DNA of 64,000 nucleotides from Jaminaea rosea (GCF_003144245.1 NW_020289976.1:806001-870000); one strand, 5' to 3'. Counted from the stretch's first letter, positions 9,673-20,572 are shown. Numbers and translations: made by a program. The notes: generated by a model from the sequence alone, not told the origin.

Positions 9673-10626
9673 TCAATCCATCCTCGCCTTGAGCCTCCTC
9701 TCGATCACCTTTGTCGGCGTGATAACCCTCACAACTGCTCCCCACCCAGAAAGTGCATCCCTCTCCAGTGCTCCCAAGAGTGACTGTGAGATGCATTCGA
9801 ACAGCTGCTCCTCGTTCTGTGCGGGAGTAGGCGAGGTAGGACAAGGTTGGACTTGTAGGTCAGCTCACTGCTCTCCCACCTTGTGGCTCATAGTGGTCCA
9901 GGAAAGGGCCTCGGACTCACCATGTCTGGCTCCCAAAGCCCCTCTGCCATACCAAAGAGCTTGTCACTCGCCGTACCGGCCACCACTACGTCCTTTGCGA
10001 AGTTGAGGCAGCCAATCAAGTCCGCTCCCGCAATGAAGGGCTCGTCCTTGCTGCTGATGCCAGCGATGACGGGCTCGACGAAATAGGGACCAAATCTGGG
10101 GAGTTGAGTAGTTAAAGTGAGGGACGGGAAAGGAGACGTGAGCCGGGGGACGACAGGAATTGTACGAGGAAGGGCTGCGACGCTTACCTCCTCTCGTAGA
10201 GGGTCGAGGAGACGAGGTGAGCAAACGTCTCTGGCTCCATTGTTCGCTCTTCCTTCATCTCGTAGATCTTCATGCGATATCCTGAAGCGCAGGCATGAAC
10301 GAGAAGAGGTCAGCCTTGGCGTTTGTTCAATCCGACGGCGTCGCATACTCACGAAACTTGGCCTTGAGCGTATCGACATCCGTCGCCAATCCCGCAAGCC
10401 CAATGTACGTCTTCTCTGTTACAGGGAACACCTTATCGAAATTGCATGCCACTGTGAGAGCTTGTGAACCGAGTCTTGTATCCGTGGCGATGGCCACGCA
10501 GTTCTTGCCCTTCATGGCGATTACCGACCCGCCATTGTATTCCTGAGGTGGAGTTGGGGCGCGATAAGGTCAGTCGTCCATGCCCGAACCAGATAGGTGG
10601 CGATGACTGCTCACCATGATCGACAT
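9673..10626 (-). CDS. PUP3: 20S proteasome subunit beta-3
   Basis: Five exons: 10626-10615, 10542-10353, 10281-10188, 10095-9921 and 9816-9673. They give 204 residues, the normal length (yeast Pup3 has 205). The first exon codes only for M-S-I-M. The next begins [21 protein letters not shown] and continues [19 protein letters not shown], the beta-3 signature. Exon 3 gives [17 protein letters not shown]; exon 4 starts at [13 protein letters not shown]; the last exon holds [20 protein letters not shown] and ends [12 protein letters not shown]. Beta-3 is a non-catalytic subunit in the inner ring and is made without a propeptide, consistent with the short N terminus. Introns are 70-104 bp. It is divergent to MSP1, with 243 bp between the start codons. 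Confidence 0.95.
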
Positions 10627-10869
10627 GCTGGGCAAGAATCCTTTCGGATGATGAGAGGATGGCGATGGCGAGAACGAAAGGGCAAGCTGAGCACGGGCCT
10701 CAGTCGTCGTCGTCGTCGTCGTCGTCGACTCAATGTCAAGGCCACGCGTGCAGACCGGCTCCGCTCCACGAGTCGAGATGGACGGCGGCTTGTCCGTGAG
10801 ATCGTCGCGGCGGCGATGCAGTGCGATTTCAACCACTAACCAACCAATCTTCGAAGCTACCTCGCCAAG
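10627..10869. promoter_or_regulatory. Bidirectional promoter PUP3 / MSP1
   Basis: These 243 bp separate the start codons of a proteasome subunit and a membrane-protein quality-control ATPase. They contain a perfect run of GTC triplets (about 10705-10731) and a CCAAT pentamer at 10844-10848, 22 bp before the MSP1 ATG. I see no clear PACE-like element. Shared regulation of the two genes is an inference from geometry. Confidence 0.5.
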
Positions 10870-12357
10870 ATGAAGGAGGCAACAAGGAAGATGGTCACAG
10901 ATGTGGCCGTCTTTGCCTGCTCGCAGATTGCATTCTATTACGCTTTTAAGGTAACCATCCTCGCTCCCTCCTTGCTCATCGCCCTCTCCACTAACCCTCG
11001 GACCTTCTCCACCGTCATTGCTCGCTCCCTCGCAGTACATCATGGCTTCTGTCGATCCCAATCGCCAGAAGCGTCTGGACGCAAAGAAGCAGAGCGAGGA
11101 AAAGCTGGGCAAACTAGGAAAGGAGAGCGTAAAACTCAACCTCAACGAGTACGAGGGTGGGTGTACGCAAGAAGCCAAACCCGCATACAAGGAGCATCAC
11201 GAACTGACTCGTTGCACAACTTTCCTCGCCTTGTTGCGCCAGAACAAATTGCTACCGAGCTAATCCTTCCCTCACAAATAGAAGTCGACTTTGCCTCCAT
11301 CGGCGGACTCGAAAGCATCATCTCCTCCCTCCAAGAATCTGTAATCGCCCCCCTTTGCTTCCCAGACCTCTTCCAATCCTCGGGCTCCCTTCTCGGCGCC
11401 CCTAAGGGAGTTCTCCTTTACGGCCCTCCCGGCACGGGCAAAACAATGCTTGCAAAAGCCCTTGCGAAGGAGAGTGGGGCGACGTTCATTAACATGCACG
11501 TGTCAACTTTGACGAACAAGTGGTTTGGAGAGAGCAATAAGCTTGTGGCGGCATTGTTCAGCTTGGCGAGGAAGCTGCAGCCCAGTATTGTGTTCATTGA
11601 TGAGATCGATAGCTTCATGAGGGAAAGGCAAGGAGGCGATCACGAGGTGACCGGCATGATGAAGGCAGAGTTCATGACGTGAGTTCAACGCTCCACCACC
11701 TGAACCCTCCCTACCTGTACGCTCGTCGTCACGCTGACGCTACTCTCCGCTTACGCTCGCTCCATCGCCAGACTGTGGGATGGTCTCACCTCCTCCTCAG
11801 ACCGCATTATGATTCTTGGTGCCACAAATCGACCAAACGACATCGATGCGGCCATCCTACGCCGAATGCCCAAGCGCTACGCCGTCTCGCTGCCCAACGT
11901 CGAGCAAAGAGAAAAGATCCTCCGCATCATGCTCCGCGACGCTCGTCTAGACAAGAACTTCCGACTGGGGGAGATTGTCAGGAAAAGTCAGGGCATGAGC
12001 GGCTCGGATCTGAAGGAGGCATGCAGGAATGCGGCCATGGTCCCTGTGAGGGAGTTCTTGAGGAGCAGGGAGGGGAGGGAGAGTATGAGTCGGGCGAGGA
12101 GCGGGGCTGCTGCTGCTGCTGCTGTGAATGGTTCTGCATCATCAGACGTAGTGGGAGCAAAGGCAAACGGAGCAGCGAATGGCTCGACCTCACCAGCATC
12201 AACGCAGTCAATCGGAGGAGCGGCCAAGCTCAACACACGGCCGCTCAGGACCGACGACTTCTTCCGCAGCGATACGGCGGAGACGGCCATTCCTTCGGGT
12301 CAGGCGTATAATGCTCAGGCCCACTACGCACGCATTGAGGCGGATCCTGTGGACTAG
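10870..12357 (+). CDS. MSP1: Outer-membrane AAA ATPase Msp1/ATAD1, extracts mislocalised tail-anchored proteins
   Basis: Exons 10870-10950, 11036-11156, 11243-11678 and 11772-12357 give 407 residues. Msp1 sits in the mitochondrial outer membrane and peroxisomes and pulls mistargeted tail-anchored proteins out of the bilayer. An N-terminal hydrophobic stretch (about residues 8-30, with [12 protein letters not shown]) is the membrane anchor. The linker [16 protein letters not shown] and LNLNEYE is the diagnostic Msp1/ATAD1 segment. The AAA domain has Walker A GPPGTGKT (about 128-135), the Msp1-typical NKWFGES pore loop, Walker B FIDEID (185-190), sensor-1 LGATNRP and the arginine region LRRMPKRY. 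An Ala/Gly/Ser insert (about 320-350), with an alanine run encoded by GCT repeats, lengthens the C terminus relative to yeast (362 residues). Start and introns agree with the family alignment. Confidence 0.95.
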
Positions 12358-12994
12358 ACGTGCGCGCGAGAGACGTCGTCAACCTCACTGCTGCGACTGG
12401 TGACCGCGGCTACTTTACACTTCCCTCGCCAAAGCCTCTTGCTGGAGGACGGCGAGGCTGGCTTTTCTTCACTACTACTACTATTTTGCGAGCGTGCTTC
12501 GTCGCTGTAATATACACACACGCCTTCCTAGACAGCCAAGGGCATCGAGAGATTCAAGTTTCATCTTCACAGGCAGGCGAAGTAGGATGTTGTCGAGTCG
12601 TAATCGGAGGCTAGATTCGGATTCTGAGATCGGCAGAGAGGATAGGAATACAAGGAGAAGCGAGGCACAAAAGGTTTGGTGGATTGGTGAGGAGAGGGTA
12701 AGGAGGCAGGGGGCCGAGCATTGGGAGCCGGCTCTCTGCGCTTGTCTCCTCATGCCGGAGGGGGGGGTGAGGCGGTGAAGGTCAACAAGGACGAATGATG
12801 ATGGGAGGCGCTTATGTGGATGGACGTGTGAGGTCCTGTCGCCCTGCCTGAGATTCCAAGAGCGTCTTGCATCCAGTAACCAATGAAAGGCGGCTCCATG
12901 GCATGCAGCCTTTCGGCGATTTTGGTACCACGACGACCCCACTTCCTCGCTCTGACCCAATCGCATCGTCATTCCCTCAGACGCGCAGGCGCGC
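12358..12994. other. Convergent intergenic region MSP1 / H2A.Z
   Basis: About 640 bases between the stops of two convergent genes. It holds the two 3' flanks and shows no coding signature. Confidence 0.5.
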
Positions 12995-13713
12995 TTACTC
13001 GCTCTTCTTGCCCGCCTTCGGCTTGATCAAGCTCTTGTGGATGTGCGGCAGCACACCACCGCCCGCAATGACAGCCCTAACCAAAGAGTCGAGCTCCTCG
13101 TCACCGCGGATGGCGAGCTGCAAGTGACGGGGAGTGATACGCTTGACGCGCAGGTCCTTGGATGCGTTTCCTGCCAGCTCGAGGAGCTCGGCGGTGAGGT
13201 ACTCGAGAATAGCGCAGGTGTAGACAGCAGCCTTGGCGCCGATTCGGACGTTGTTGGCCGTCTTGCCCTTGAGTTGACGGTGGACACGGCCGACGGGGAA
13301 CTGCGGGCGATCGGGAGGTTGGGGAGAGGTGTCAGTGACCATGCACAGAGATGATGACGGAGAGCTGGTGATGGCCTGATCAGATGCCAAAGTTGGCAAT
13401 GACAGGTAGGCTATGGCGCCAGTCTGTTGTACATTCCTTCTCATGCCATCCATCCATCCATCCATCCGTTCATCCGTCCACCCCATCCTCGACGCGGCGA
13501 CCTCTCTCCTCCCACAGCTCCCCTCAACCCTTCACCCTGCCAACCCTCTGATCCATCCAGTCTCCTGCGCGCGCAGATGCTTACCTGAAGACCAGCCCTC
13601 GAGCTCTGAGTGACAGCCGTCGCCTTCTTCCTGTCGCCGCTGCTGCTGCCAGTAACGGCGCCAACGACGTTTGCGACTACGCCTCCCTTGTTTCCGGCCT
13701 TCTTTGACGACAT
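12995..13713 (-). CDS. HTZ1: Histone variant H2A.Z
   Basis: Exons 13713-13585 and 13300-12995 give 144 residues. H2A.Z replaces H2A at promoter-flanking nucleosomes through the SWR1 remodeller. The second exon begins [20 protein letters not shown] and includes [20 protein letters not shown] and the H2A.Z-specific docking region [18 protein letters not shown], ending with a short basic tail rather than canonical H2A's SQ motif. The N tail starts [11 protein letters not shown] and has several Lys residues available for acetylation, followed by an unusual hydrophobic patch VVANVVGAV. The intron interrupts after SRAGLQ, a position shared with many eukaryotic H2A.Z genes. At 284 bp it is three to four times longer than other introns here and carries a CATC repeat. 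Confidence 0.95.
13443..13485. repeat. CATC tetranucleotide microsatellite in the H2A.Z intron
   Basis: Repeated CATC units with a few substitutions lie inside the long H2A.Z intron. It is a simple-sequence repeat likely to vary in length between strains. Confidence 0.7.
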
Positions 13714-14665
13714 TCTGATGCTACTCTGCTGATGCGCTGATGAATATGTGACAATGTCAAGGAAGGTCGTGCTCGAGTGTGATGGTGTGAGGATCGGCGA
13801 GCAGAAGGATGAGGTTGGTAGCGAAGAAAGCGTGATGATGGTGAGCGCGGCCCAACGAGGGCATAGCCTGAGCGCCGCCTCGTCTCGCCCTCCCCGCGGC
13901 CGACGCAGTCCCGCCCTGGCTTGGGCGCGTCTCGCGACTCGACTCGCAATGCCGGGTCACCTCGATCATTTGATGGCACGGGGATTCTCGACAACGATGA
14001 GCAGCGAGGGGGAGAATGGAGCGAGAGGAAGCAGCAGCACACGGACAGGGCATGCTAAGTTCAAGGAACGGTACCTCATCGTATTTGCTTGTCAGGGCGA
14101 TGGAAGTCTTGTCGGGGCGATGGAAGTCTTGAAACCAGGGTCGGTCTCGACACGATGTCGAGCAAGGCGTGAGAGTCTGCTGTCTCAGAATTTCCCACCA
14201 CCGTCACCTTCTCGCCCTGATCGTAGGTGGATGCGGAGCCACATGTCAATATGTTAGTGCCCTCTCACCATCAGTGACGCCTGCATCTGCGCTATGGCAT
14301 TGCCATCGGCTGGTGGATGAGTGACACCTGTAGGCCAGATGCCGTGCAAAGACGTTGCGTGATGAGCGCAAGACAGCTTGCCGGTCACTATTCTACATCG
14401 AAATCGCAGGCAAAGTTGTAGCCATAGCGAGACGAGCCGTGCTGTGCTTCTCGCTGCCGTCCGTGGCGTTTGTGTGAGAGGAGCACGTCGTGGGCGGCGG
14501 CGGTGTGGAGCCGCGGCGGATCGACGGAAAGCGGAGGTGCGTGTGTCGTCGATGAGCGTAGCGCAGCAAAGGCAGCCAAAGTCGTTGACGACGATTCGAG
14601 ATTCGCAACTTCCTGCTATCCTGGCAGGCCTCACAGAGGCATCTCTTCACCATCATTTCTCACCG
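13714..14665. other. Intergenic region, divergent promoters of H2A.Z and AAAP transporter
   Basis: About 950 bases between divergent start codons. A tandem duplication of roughly 20 bp, with core GGGCGATGGAAGTCTTG, occurs at about 14095-14132. The frame of the downstream transporter is open back to 14378, but that extension is Arg/Ala-rich and unlike the family, so I leave it out. Confidence 0.5.
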
Positions 14666-16693
14666 ATGGACCTCTCTGAAGCGTCTGCATCGGCCAAGGC
14701 GTCTGGCTCCAAGTCTGTGCGGTTCGCAGACAACCCAGAGCGACAGGAACTGCCAGCCAGAGGGACGCTATTCTCCATCGACGGAGACGACGATGCTGCA
14801 GTTGACGACAATGACGACGACGGCGACGACGCACACCGATACGGCCCCTCATGGGCGGCCTCCTCATCATCCTCCTCTTCGGGCGCCACATACGGACTGA
14901 AGAGCACAATACCGAGTCGGGAGGCAGAATTCGACGCAGCCTCGGACACTCTTTCAGAGGACGACCAGGCGATAATGGATGATGCAGAGTCGTCGACGAG
15001 AGCAATGATGGGCCGCTCCTCGTCACGCAACAAGACTGTACCATTGCCTTCATCAATCCGCCAATCAGTCGATGTCTTCGGCTCCAACATGTCCGAATTC
15101 AGGCGAAGCGTCATGGAAGGAGTAGACCAAGTAGGTCGCTCGACTGGGTTGAGCGCAGACAATGGAGAGCTTCCCGACTGGTTGAAGCGCGGTGCAGGAG
15201 TATTTGATGCCACGACGAACATGGCCAACTCCATTTTGGGTGCGGGTATTGTGGGCTTGCCCTACTCTATGCGCCAGTCAGGCTTCGTAGCGGGCGTGGT
15301 CCTCCTCGTTGGCCTCGCCATGCTCACAGACTGGACGATCCGCCTCATCATCCTCAATTCGAAGCTCTCTGGCCGGCAGACCTACATCGAGATCATGGAC
15401 CACTGCTTCGGTCGCAAGGGGAAAGCTGCAGTCAGTCTCTTCCAATTCGCCTTTGCGTTCGGAGGGATGTGCGCTTTCTGCGTCGTTATAGGAGATACGA
15501 TTCCTCACGTCCTTGCCGCTGTCTTTCCCTCCTTGGCACCGGGCGAGTCCTTCTTTTCCTTCTTGGTCAGCAGGTCATTCGTCATCACCTTCACAACGCT
15601 CTTGATCAGCTACCCGCTGAGCCTCTACAGGGACATTGAGAACCTCTCAAAAGCAAGCGCGGTAGCCATGGTTAGCATGCTCCTCATCGTCCTCACCGTC
15701 GTCTTCCGCGGCCCTGCCATGCCCGCCGAGCTCAAAGGCGACCCCTCGCTGAGGTTTACAGTAGTCAATCCCTCGCACCTAGTCTCAAGCATCTCAGTCA
15801 TCTCCTTCGCCTTCGTCTGTCACCACAACTCGCTCCTGATCTACGCCTCGCTCAAGGAGCCTTCGATGGACAAGTTCAGCAAAGTCACCCATTACTCGAC
15901 CACAATCGCCTGCGCGTGCTTGACGGCAATGAGCATAGCCGGGTACTGGACGTTCGAGGAGAAGACTCTGGGCAACGTACTTAACAACTTCCCGGAGAAT
16001 GACACCTTTGTCAACATCGCCCGCTTCGCTTTTGGAGTGAACATGTTCACCACTTTTCCCCTCGAGGCCTTCGTATGCCGTGAGGTGTTGGAAACGTACT
16101 TCTTTCCCAACCAGTACAGCGTCCGACTTCACATTACTATCACGACTTCGCTTGTCCTGGCGAGTCTGGTGGTCTCGCTCCTCACATGCGATTTGGGCAT
16201 CGTGCTAGAGCTGACGGGCGGGTTGAGCGCTACGGCTCTGGCGTTCATTTTCCCCGCAGTGTGCTTTCTGAAGCTGGCGGCCGAGGGGGAAGGCAAGGCT
16301 CTTGGTGTAGGGTCGGTGAGAAGGGGAGGAGGTGGAGGGGATTACGCGCCTGTGTCGGCTTCGGACAACGGAAATGGCGTACAAGGCGATGAAGACGAGG
16401 ACGATTCTCTCGCCGAGCTCGAAGCGTCACACGGCCCGCGAGGAGGGAGGCAGTCCTCCAGCAACCGCGCTGATATCTCCATCGACGAGGTCCAGCTGCC
16501 TCTCGCTCCTGGCGCTTCGATACGCGCTCGGAGACCGAATGAGGCCAAGCATTGGTACACCTGGTGGCTCTCCACCAAGCCGCTGGCTGTCGGTTGCGCC
16601 CTCTTTGGCACTGTGGTTCTCATCGTATCTGTTGGACAAGCTCTTGCGGAGCTGTTTAGTGGGAGGGCAAGGGGTGTGACGCATACGTGTTGA
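14666..16693 (+). CDS. Amino acid transporter, AAAP/AVT family (SLC38-like), probably vacuolar
   Basis: Single-exon 675-residue membrane protein. After an acidic, Ser-rich cytosolic N terminus (about 170 residues, with a Ser run near residue 70), the transporter domain starts at NMANSILGAGIVGLPYSMRQSG, the first-helix signature of the AAAP family. Hydrophobic helices follow (for example VVLLVGLAMLTDWTIRL, FAFAFGGMCAFCVVIGD, ISVISFAFVCHHNSLLIYASL), about eleven in all. A loop of about 95 residues (roughly 555-650) lies before the last helix. Yeast Avt2 and related members export or import neutral amino acids at the vacuole; the direction and substrate here are not readable. I chose the ATG at 14666 because it opens MDLSEASASAKASGSK with a normal acidic tail; an ATG at 14552 is also possible. 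Confidence 0.88.
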   Translation: MDLSEASASAKASGSKSVRFADNPERQELPARGTLFSIDGDDDAAVDDNDDDGDDAHRYGPSWAASSSSSSSGATYGLKSTIPSREAEFDAASDTLSEDDQAIMDDAESSTRAMMGRSSSRNKTVPLPSSIRQSVDVFGSNMSEFRRSVMEGVDQVGRSTGLSADNGELPDWLKRGAGVFDATTNMANSILGAGIVGLPYSMRQSGFVAGVVLLVGLAMLTDWTIRLIILNSKLSGRQTYIEIMDHCFGRKGKAAVSLFQFAFAFGGMCAFCVVIGDTIPHVLAAVFPSLAPGESFFSFLVSRSFVITFTTLLISYPLSLYRDIENLSKASAVAMVSMLLIVLTVVFRGPAMPAELKGDPSLRFTVVNPSHLVSSISVISFAFVCHHNSLLIYASLKEPSMDKFSKVTHYSTTIACACLTAMSIAGYWTFEEKTLGNVLNNFPENDTFVNIARFAFGVNMFTTFPLEAFVCREVLETYFFPNQYSVRLHITITTSLVLASLVVSLLTCDLGIVLELTGGLSATALAFIFPAVCFLKLAAEGEGKALGVGSVRRGGGGGDYAPVSASDNGNGVQGDEDEDDSLAELEASHGPRGGRQSSSNRADISIDEVQLPLAPGASIRARRPNEAKHWYTWWLSTKPLAVGCALFGTVVLIVSVGQALAELFSGRARGVTHTC

Positions 16694-16966
16694 GCACGCG
16701 GCCAGAGTATGCTGAGCTGTAGATAAGACAGGGAAATGGACAGTACTGCTCGCGTGCGGGAGCTCGCTCTTAATTATAGACTCTCAACGTGATGTGAATT
16801 GTGGTTTCTTATGATCGTGAGAGGGGATGTTATTTGATGCTGGCTGTCTATCTACGAGGAGGGAGATCTACGTGCGATCTATGTTCTAGAAGAGGTGAGG
16901 GAAGGCGCAAGCGTCTTGCCGCCGTTTATAGTATCGCCGTCGGCCATGCTATGGTTCGTTGGCTTC
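16694..16966. other. Convergent spacer
   Basis: About 270 bases between the stops of the amino-acid transporter and the hydrolase. It contains an AT-richer stretch (TTAATTATAG near 16770) and no gene. Confidence 0.4.
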
Positions 16967-18939
16967 TCAAAGCCCACCCATCGTCGACTTCTTCCCCCTC
17001 CTCCACCCTTCCTTCTTGCCCTTCGCATCGATCCTGTCGCCTTTGGTATCGGTGCTCTGCCCTGGAATGGCTTTACCACCCTGAAAGGTCAGACCGCACC
17101 CTGCGACGCGCGAGTCTGCGTCAAGCTCCATGAAGCCAACGTGGGGGCGGGAGCGGCAGCGGTACATTGTGCCTGTGGTGATCAAGGAGCGTTCGCTGGG
17201 CTGCTTGAGGGCGGTGAACTTGGGGTGGTGAGTTGGGTGAAGAAGGGGCGCGACGTCTTGCGACAGCAGCGGCGTGAGGAGCCAGGCGTGACGTGGGCGA
17301 GCCATGGAATCTTGCACGGTGGGCGCAGCTGCGTCGCCGTCTTGCTCGGCGTTGACCTCGGGAAGAATCGCAGGTAGCTCAGCCTTGAGCTTGGCGTCAG
17401 CCTCGTCGGCAGCCTTTGCCGCCTCGGCGCCTCCCTCAAAGTCAAAGTCGAGCACCTCGTCCTCGCTGAGCAACTCGTACTGAACCTCCTCAACCGTCTC
17501 TACGTCTCCCTGCAGCCACGGGTTGTTTCGCGTCTTGTACCCCTCCGCATCGCCACTCCTGATCGGGCTCTGGAACACCTGCTCAACCCACTGCTTGGCT
17601 ACGGGACCCAGCCACCTAGTTGGCTTCTTCGCCCCCTTGAGTCCCTTTGCTTCCCACCAGCCTAGATGTCCCCCACCACGCGTTGCAGCCAGAGCGACGT
17701 TCGGATTGCTCTTGCTGGCCTCCCAGGTAGCCTCCAGAATGTGGTAAGGAACAATGGGATCGTCGTCCGAATTGATGCAGAGCAGCGGTCGTGCTACGTT
17801 GTGCAGGAAATGAATGCTTCCATTCGCATTATAGTAGTCGTCTGCTGAGTCGAACGGGAAGGTGCCGTATGGCTTTGAGTAGCCGCCGGCAAAACGCGTG
17901 ATGGAGTCGTCAACCCATTTGAGGGAGCCTGGCTTGACTTTACGCTGCGCCACTTCGTCCGGATGGGCCTTCGCGTATCCTTGTGGGTCGAGGAGCCGAC
18001 GTAGGGGTGCTCTGAGCTTTGGGTCGAGGCTTAGGGCGCCAGCAGCTGTGCCGATTCGCTGGGCGAGGTTGCCCGCCATCTTGTGGTCGTAAAGCTTGCT
18101 TCCCTCGAGGCTGTCGCTGCCCATCTTCAGATCGAAGGGTGTGGCAAGTACGAGTCCACCTCGGACTGGCGTGGAGTCTCCTTCCTCTCCCAAATACTTG
18201 GCTACGACATTGGCGCCCAGTGAGAAGCCAATCAATGCAAATTCGGTCTGCTTCCAGCGCTGGAGCATCCAGAGGAGGCCGGTGCGTAGATCATCCGTCT
18301 TGGCTGCTGAGTACATCTGAGGGGAGGTGACGGGCGTTTGTCCACAGCCGCGGAAATTGACTACTGCGCAGCGGTATCCACTTTCGATGAGAGGTGGGAT
18401 GACGTGGCGAACACTGTGAGTGCGAGGGGAGATCAAAGCGATCAGCGTTTCAAATGAGCGGCACTTGCGAGGCTCTGCTCAGCTCACTAGGTCTCGTGGC
18501 AGCCGCCTGTCAAGCCATGATTGAGGACAACGGTAGGTCTATTCTGCTCCTCGGGGCTCGAAGGGTCGTCCCATTCCGGAGGCGAGATATCCACGGCCAC
18601 TGTCCCTCCATCAGGTAGGAGGAGCACATGGCGTTTGTAATGGACGACGTCGACGTTGACGGTATCGGCGACGGCAGAGTAGATGGTCTGCAGGTGGCCA
18701 AAAGGGATCAGAGGGTGAGGCGCGTACGAGTTGAGGCTGGACACGCTCTTGAGAAGCTCAGTGAGGGGCTCGCGAGTGAATTGAGGTGGAACTTTCTCGG
18801 ACGATGGGGATGGCGAGGACTCCGACGCCTCTTGACCAACACGGACGTCCGTCGCCTGGTAGCGGCTGGGGAGTAGAGACAGAGGCGCCAAGACGGACCT
18901 GCCCACGGCGACGGGCACCGCAGTCACGAAGCCTGACAT
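16967..18939 (-). CDS. YheT/EMB8-type alpha/beta hydrolase (medium-chain ester synthase/esterase-like)
   Basis: Exons 18939-18488 and 18413-16967 (74-bp intron) give 632 residues. The family includes yeast Eht1/Eeb1, which form and cleave medium-chain fatty-acid ethyl esters, and bacterial YheT. The signature NHGLTGGCHETYVRHVIPPL spans the splice site, followed by VVNFRGCGQTP. The nucleophile elbow is GFSLGANV (Ser about 215). The acid is in INSDDDPIVP and the histidine in GGGHLGWWE, so the catalytic triad looks complete. The N terminus (VPVAVGRSVLAPLSLLPSRYQ) may be a targeting signal or membrane-associated segment. A C-terminal extension of about 170 residues, acidic then basic, goes beyond the usual 410-450 residue length and has no recognised domain. 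Confidence 0.88.
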
Positions 18940-20071
18940 CTAGAGAGACGGTACGGGTGTGACGAGATGGGAGAGAGCGTCGAGGGACAGTGATGATCAG
19001 GGAGACACGAGAAAACAAAAAAGGACTCAAGAAAAGAATGGACGGACTAGGGCTAAACCTTCACTTCAATCGATCCCTCCACTTTCTCACGCGCATGGGC
19101 GTCTCTTGCAGCTCGGCGTGCAGCTCCGAGCTTGATTTCCACCAACGCGCCCCTTCTCTGCTTTCAAGGCTTCACCTACTCAAGGCAATCATCAGCAGAG
19201 GCTATACCGGGCGACGGCAGTATGCTTCGTCGGTCGCAGCGTAATGAGAGTGCGAGTATACGGCGGTGATGCAACGGTGGCACGGCGAGTGACAGCGTAG
19301 GGACTGAGACGCCTGCGGGCGAGAGAGATATTTGCTTCGTGCCACTGGTATCACCGACCACCTGGCCGCGGTGGTACCCGCCAATCTCTCTCAGCGCCCT
19401 CACCTGCACCTGAACCCAACACTTTCATACCCATTCATATCAGCGCTGCCTTCTCCCCACGCGCCGCTCACGCCCACACGGAATTCCATCTTGTTGATTG
19501 CGCCGGTAGAGACGGCGCCCCCCCTTGTCATCGCAAAATCCGATTCCAGTTCCAGAGAGACAGCCCATGATACGTCGCGATCGGCCATCGTTGTGGGCCT
19601 GCATCTCGATGTTGCCATACTGTTCGACAGGCTTGGAAGGCGCAGAAGGGTCGACGACCATATCTGCCTTCACGTAGAGGCAAGAGTCTAGCTTTGTTCC
19701 TCAGGTCAGGACAAGGGGAATGAGGTGGGCCGTGAAGACTAGGGCGCAGGCCAGTCCCGTTAGCTTGAGGCGAGCACTGTCTTGTCAGTAAAAGGGAAGG
19801 AAGATGGCATCGCTTGAGATCTCTGCGGTAGCGTTAGTCGAGGCTTCAGGGAGAGCGCACGTTGGACTGCTTTCTTGTGGGCAATGCCCTCTCGCTCGCC
19901 GGCATCGAGCCAGTATTGAGTGCGCCCAGTCGAGCGTGGGCGAGAGGGCACGGGAGGTTAGTGCCAAGTAAGAAGCGTCAAGCAAGCAGCAATACCTGCT
20001 CGGTAAATAGCAAGTCGATTGCAGCATCTCTCCTTACCGCGATATCAGTTCCCCACGACATCAGTACCACC
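18940..20071. other. Gene-poor region upstream of the hydrolase, no resolved gene
   Basis: About 1.1 kb with the hydrolase promoter and no gene I can model with confidence. On the minus strand at about 19700-19400 there is coding-like sequence (for example ADMVVDPSAPSKPVEQYGN, then in another phase INKMEFRVGVSGAWGEG). The phase changes near a run of seven C at 19518-19524. It could be a decayed gene, a sequencing error or a spliced exon. I found no family for it. Confidence 0.3.
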
Positions 20072-20371
20072 ATGCACCTGGCCCTTTTCCTCGCCTCCGT
20101 AGCTGCCCTTGCCCTCTCGACTCAGCTGGTGCAAGCCTGTGGAGAAGGCGATCCTTGCTTCTATTTGAAGCTTGGCCTGCCGACCATACTTACCGGTGAC
20201 CGGCCAACGGGTTTGGCGACATCGAGGTGCACACACACGGTGGTGAGACAAGCGGCGCTGTCGCCCACCAAAGACAATACTATTCTCCCTCGACTATCGA
20301 TTGATGCCGGTAGAGAAAGCCGAGTGAATGAGGCTCACTGCTGCGAGCCCCTTGGTCGTCGTCGCTGCTAA
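20072..20371 (+). CDS. Possible small secreted cysteine-rich protein
   Basis: A 99-residue frame with a good start context (TACCACCATGC). It begins MHLALFLASVAALALSTQ and continues LVQACG, which reads as a textbook signal peptide with likely cleavage after VQA. The predicted mature part is about 75 residues with six cysteines (CGEGDPCF near the start, HCC and a final RRC). I do not recognise a family. Introns may be present and would change the C-terminal half, where the composition is less convincing. The plus-strand gene that follows starts only 201 bp downstream. The alternative is a chance frame in the promoter of that gene. Confidence 0.33.
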   Translation: MHLALFLASVAALALSTQLVQACGEGDPCFYLKLGLPTILTGDRPTGLATSRCTHTVVRQAALSPTKDNTILPRLSIDAGRESRVNEAHCCEPLGRRRC

Positions 20372-20572
20372 CACTCCTGCGAGACCACACGACGCAAGAT
20401 GGTGAAGTTGGATCAAGGAGCAACGCCAGTCCGGCTCGGCTGCGTCTTGTGGGGCTCCGCCGGGTCGGCGTTGGTCTGTTGCCGCCCTTTGCCGGTGTTT
20501 GACTTGCGGCTTGCGACCCTGCAGCCTCTTTTCTCCTTCTCCACCTTCCATCTTCCATCCCAGCAGCACCTC

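Noticed and set aside
14378-14665. Longer N terminus for the amino-acid transporter from an upstream in-frame ATG
   Set aside because: The extra residues are Arg/Cys-rich and unlike AAAP N termini; the ATG at 14666 opens a normal acidic tail.
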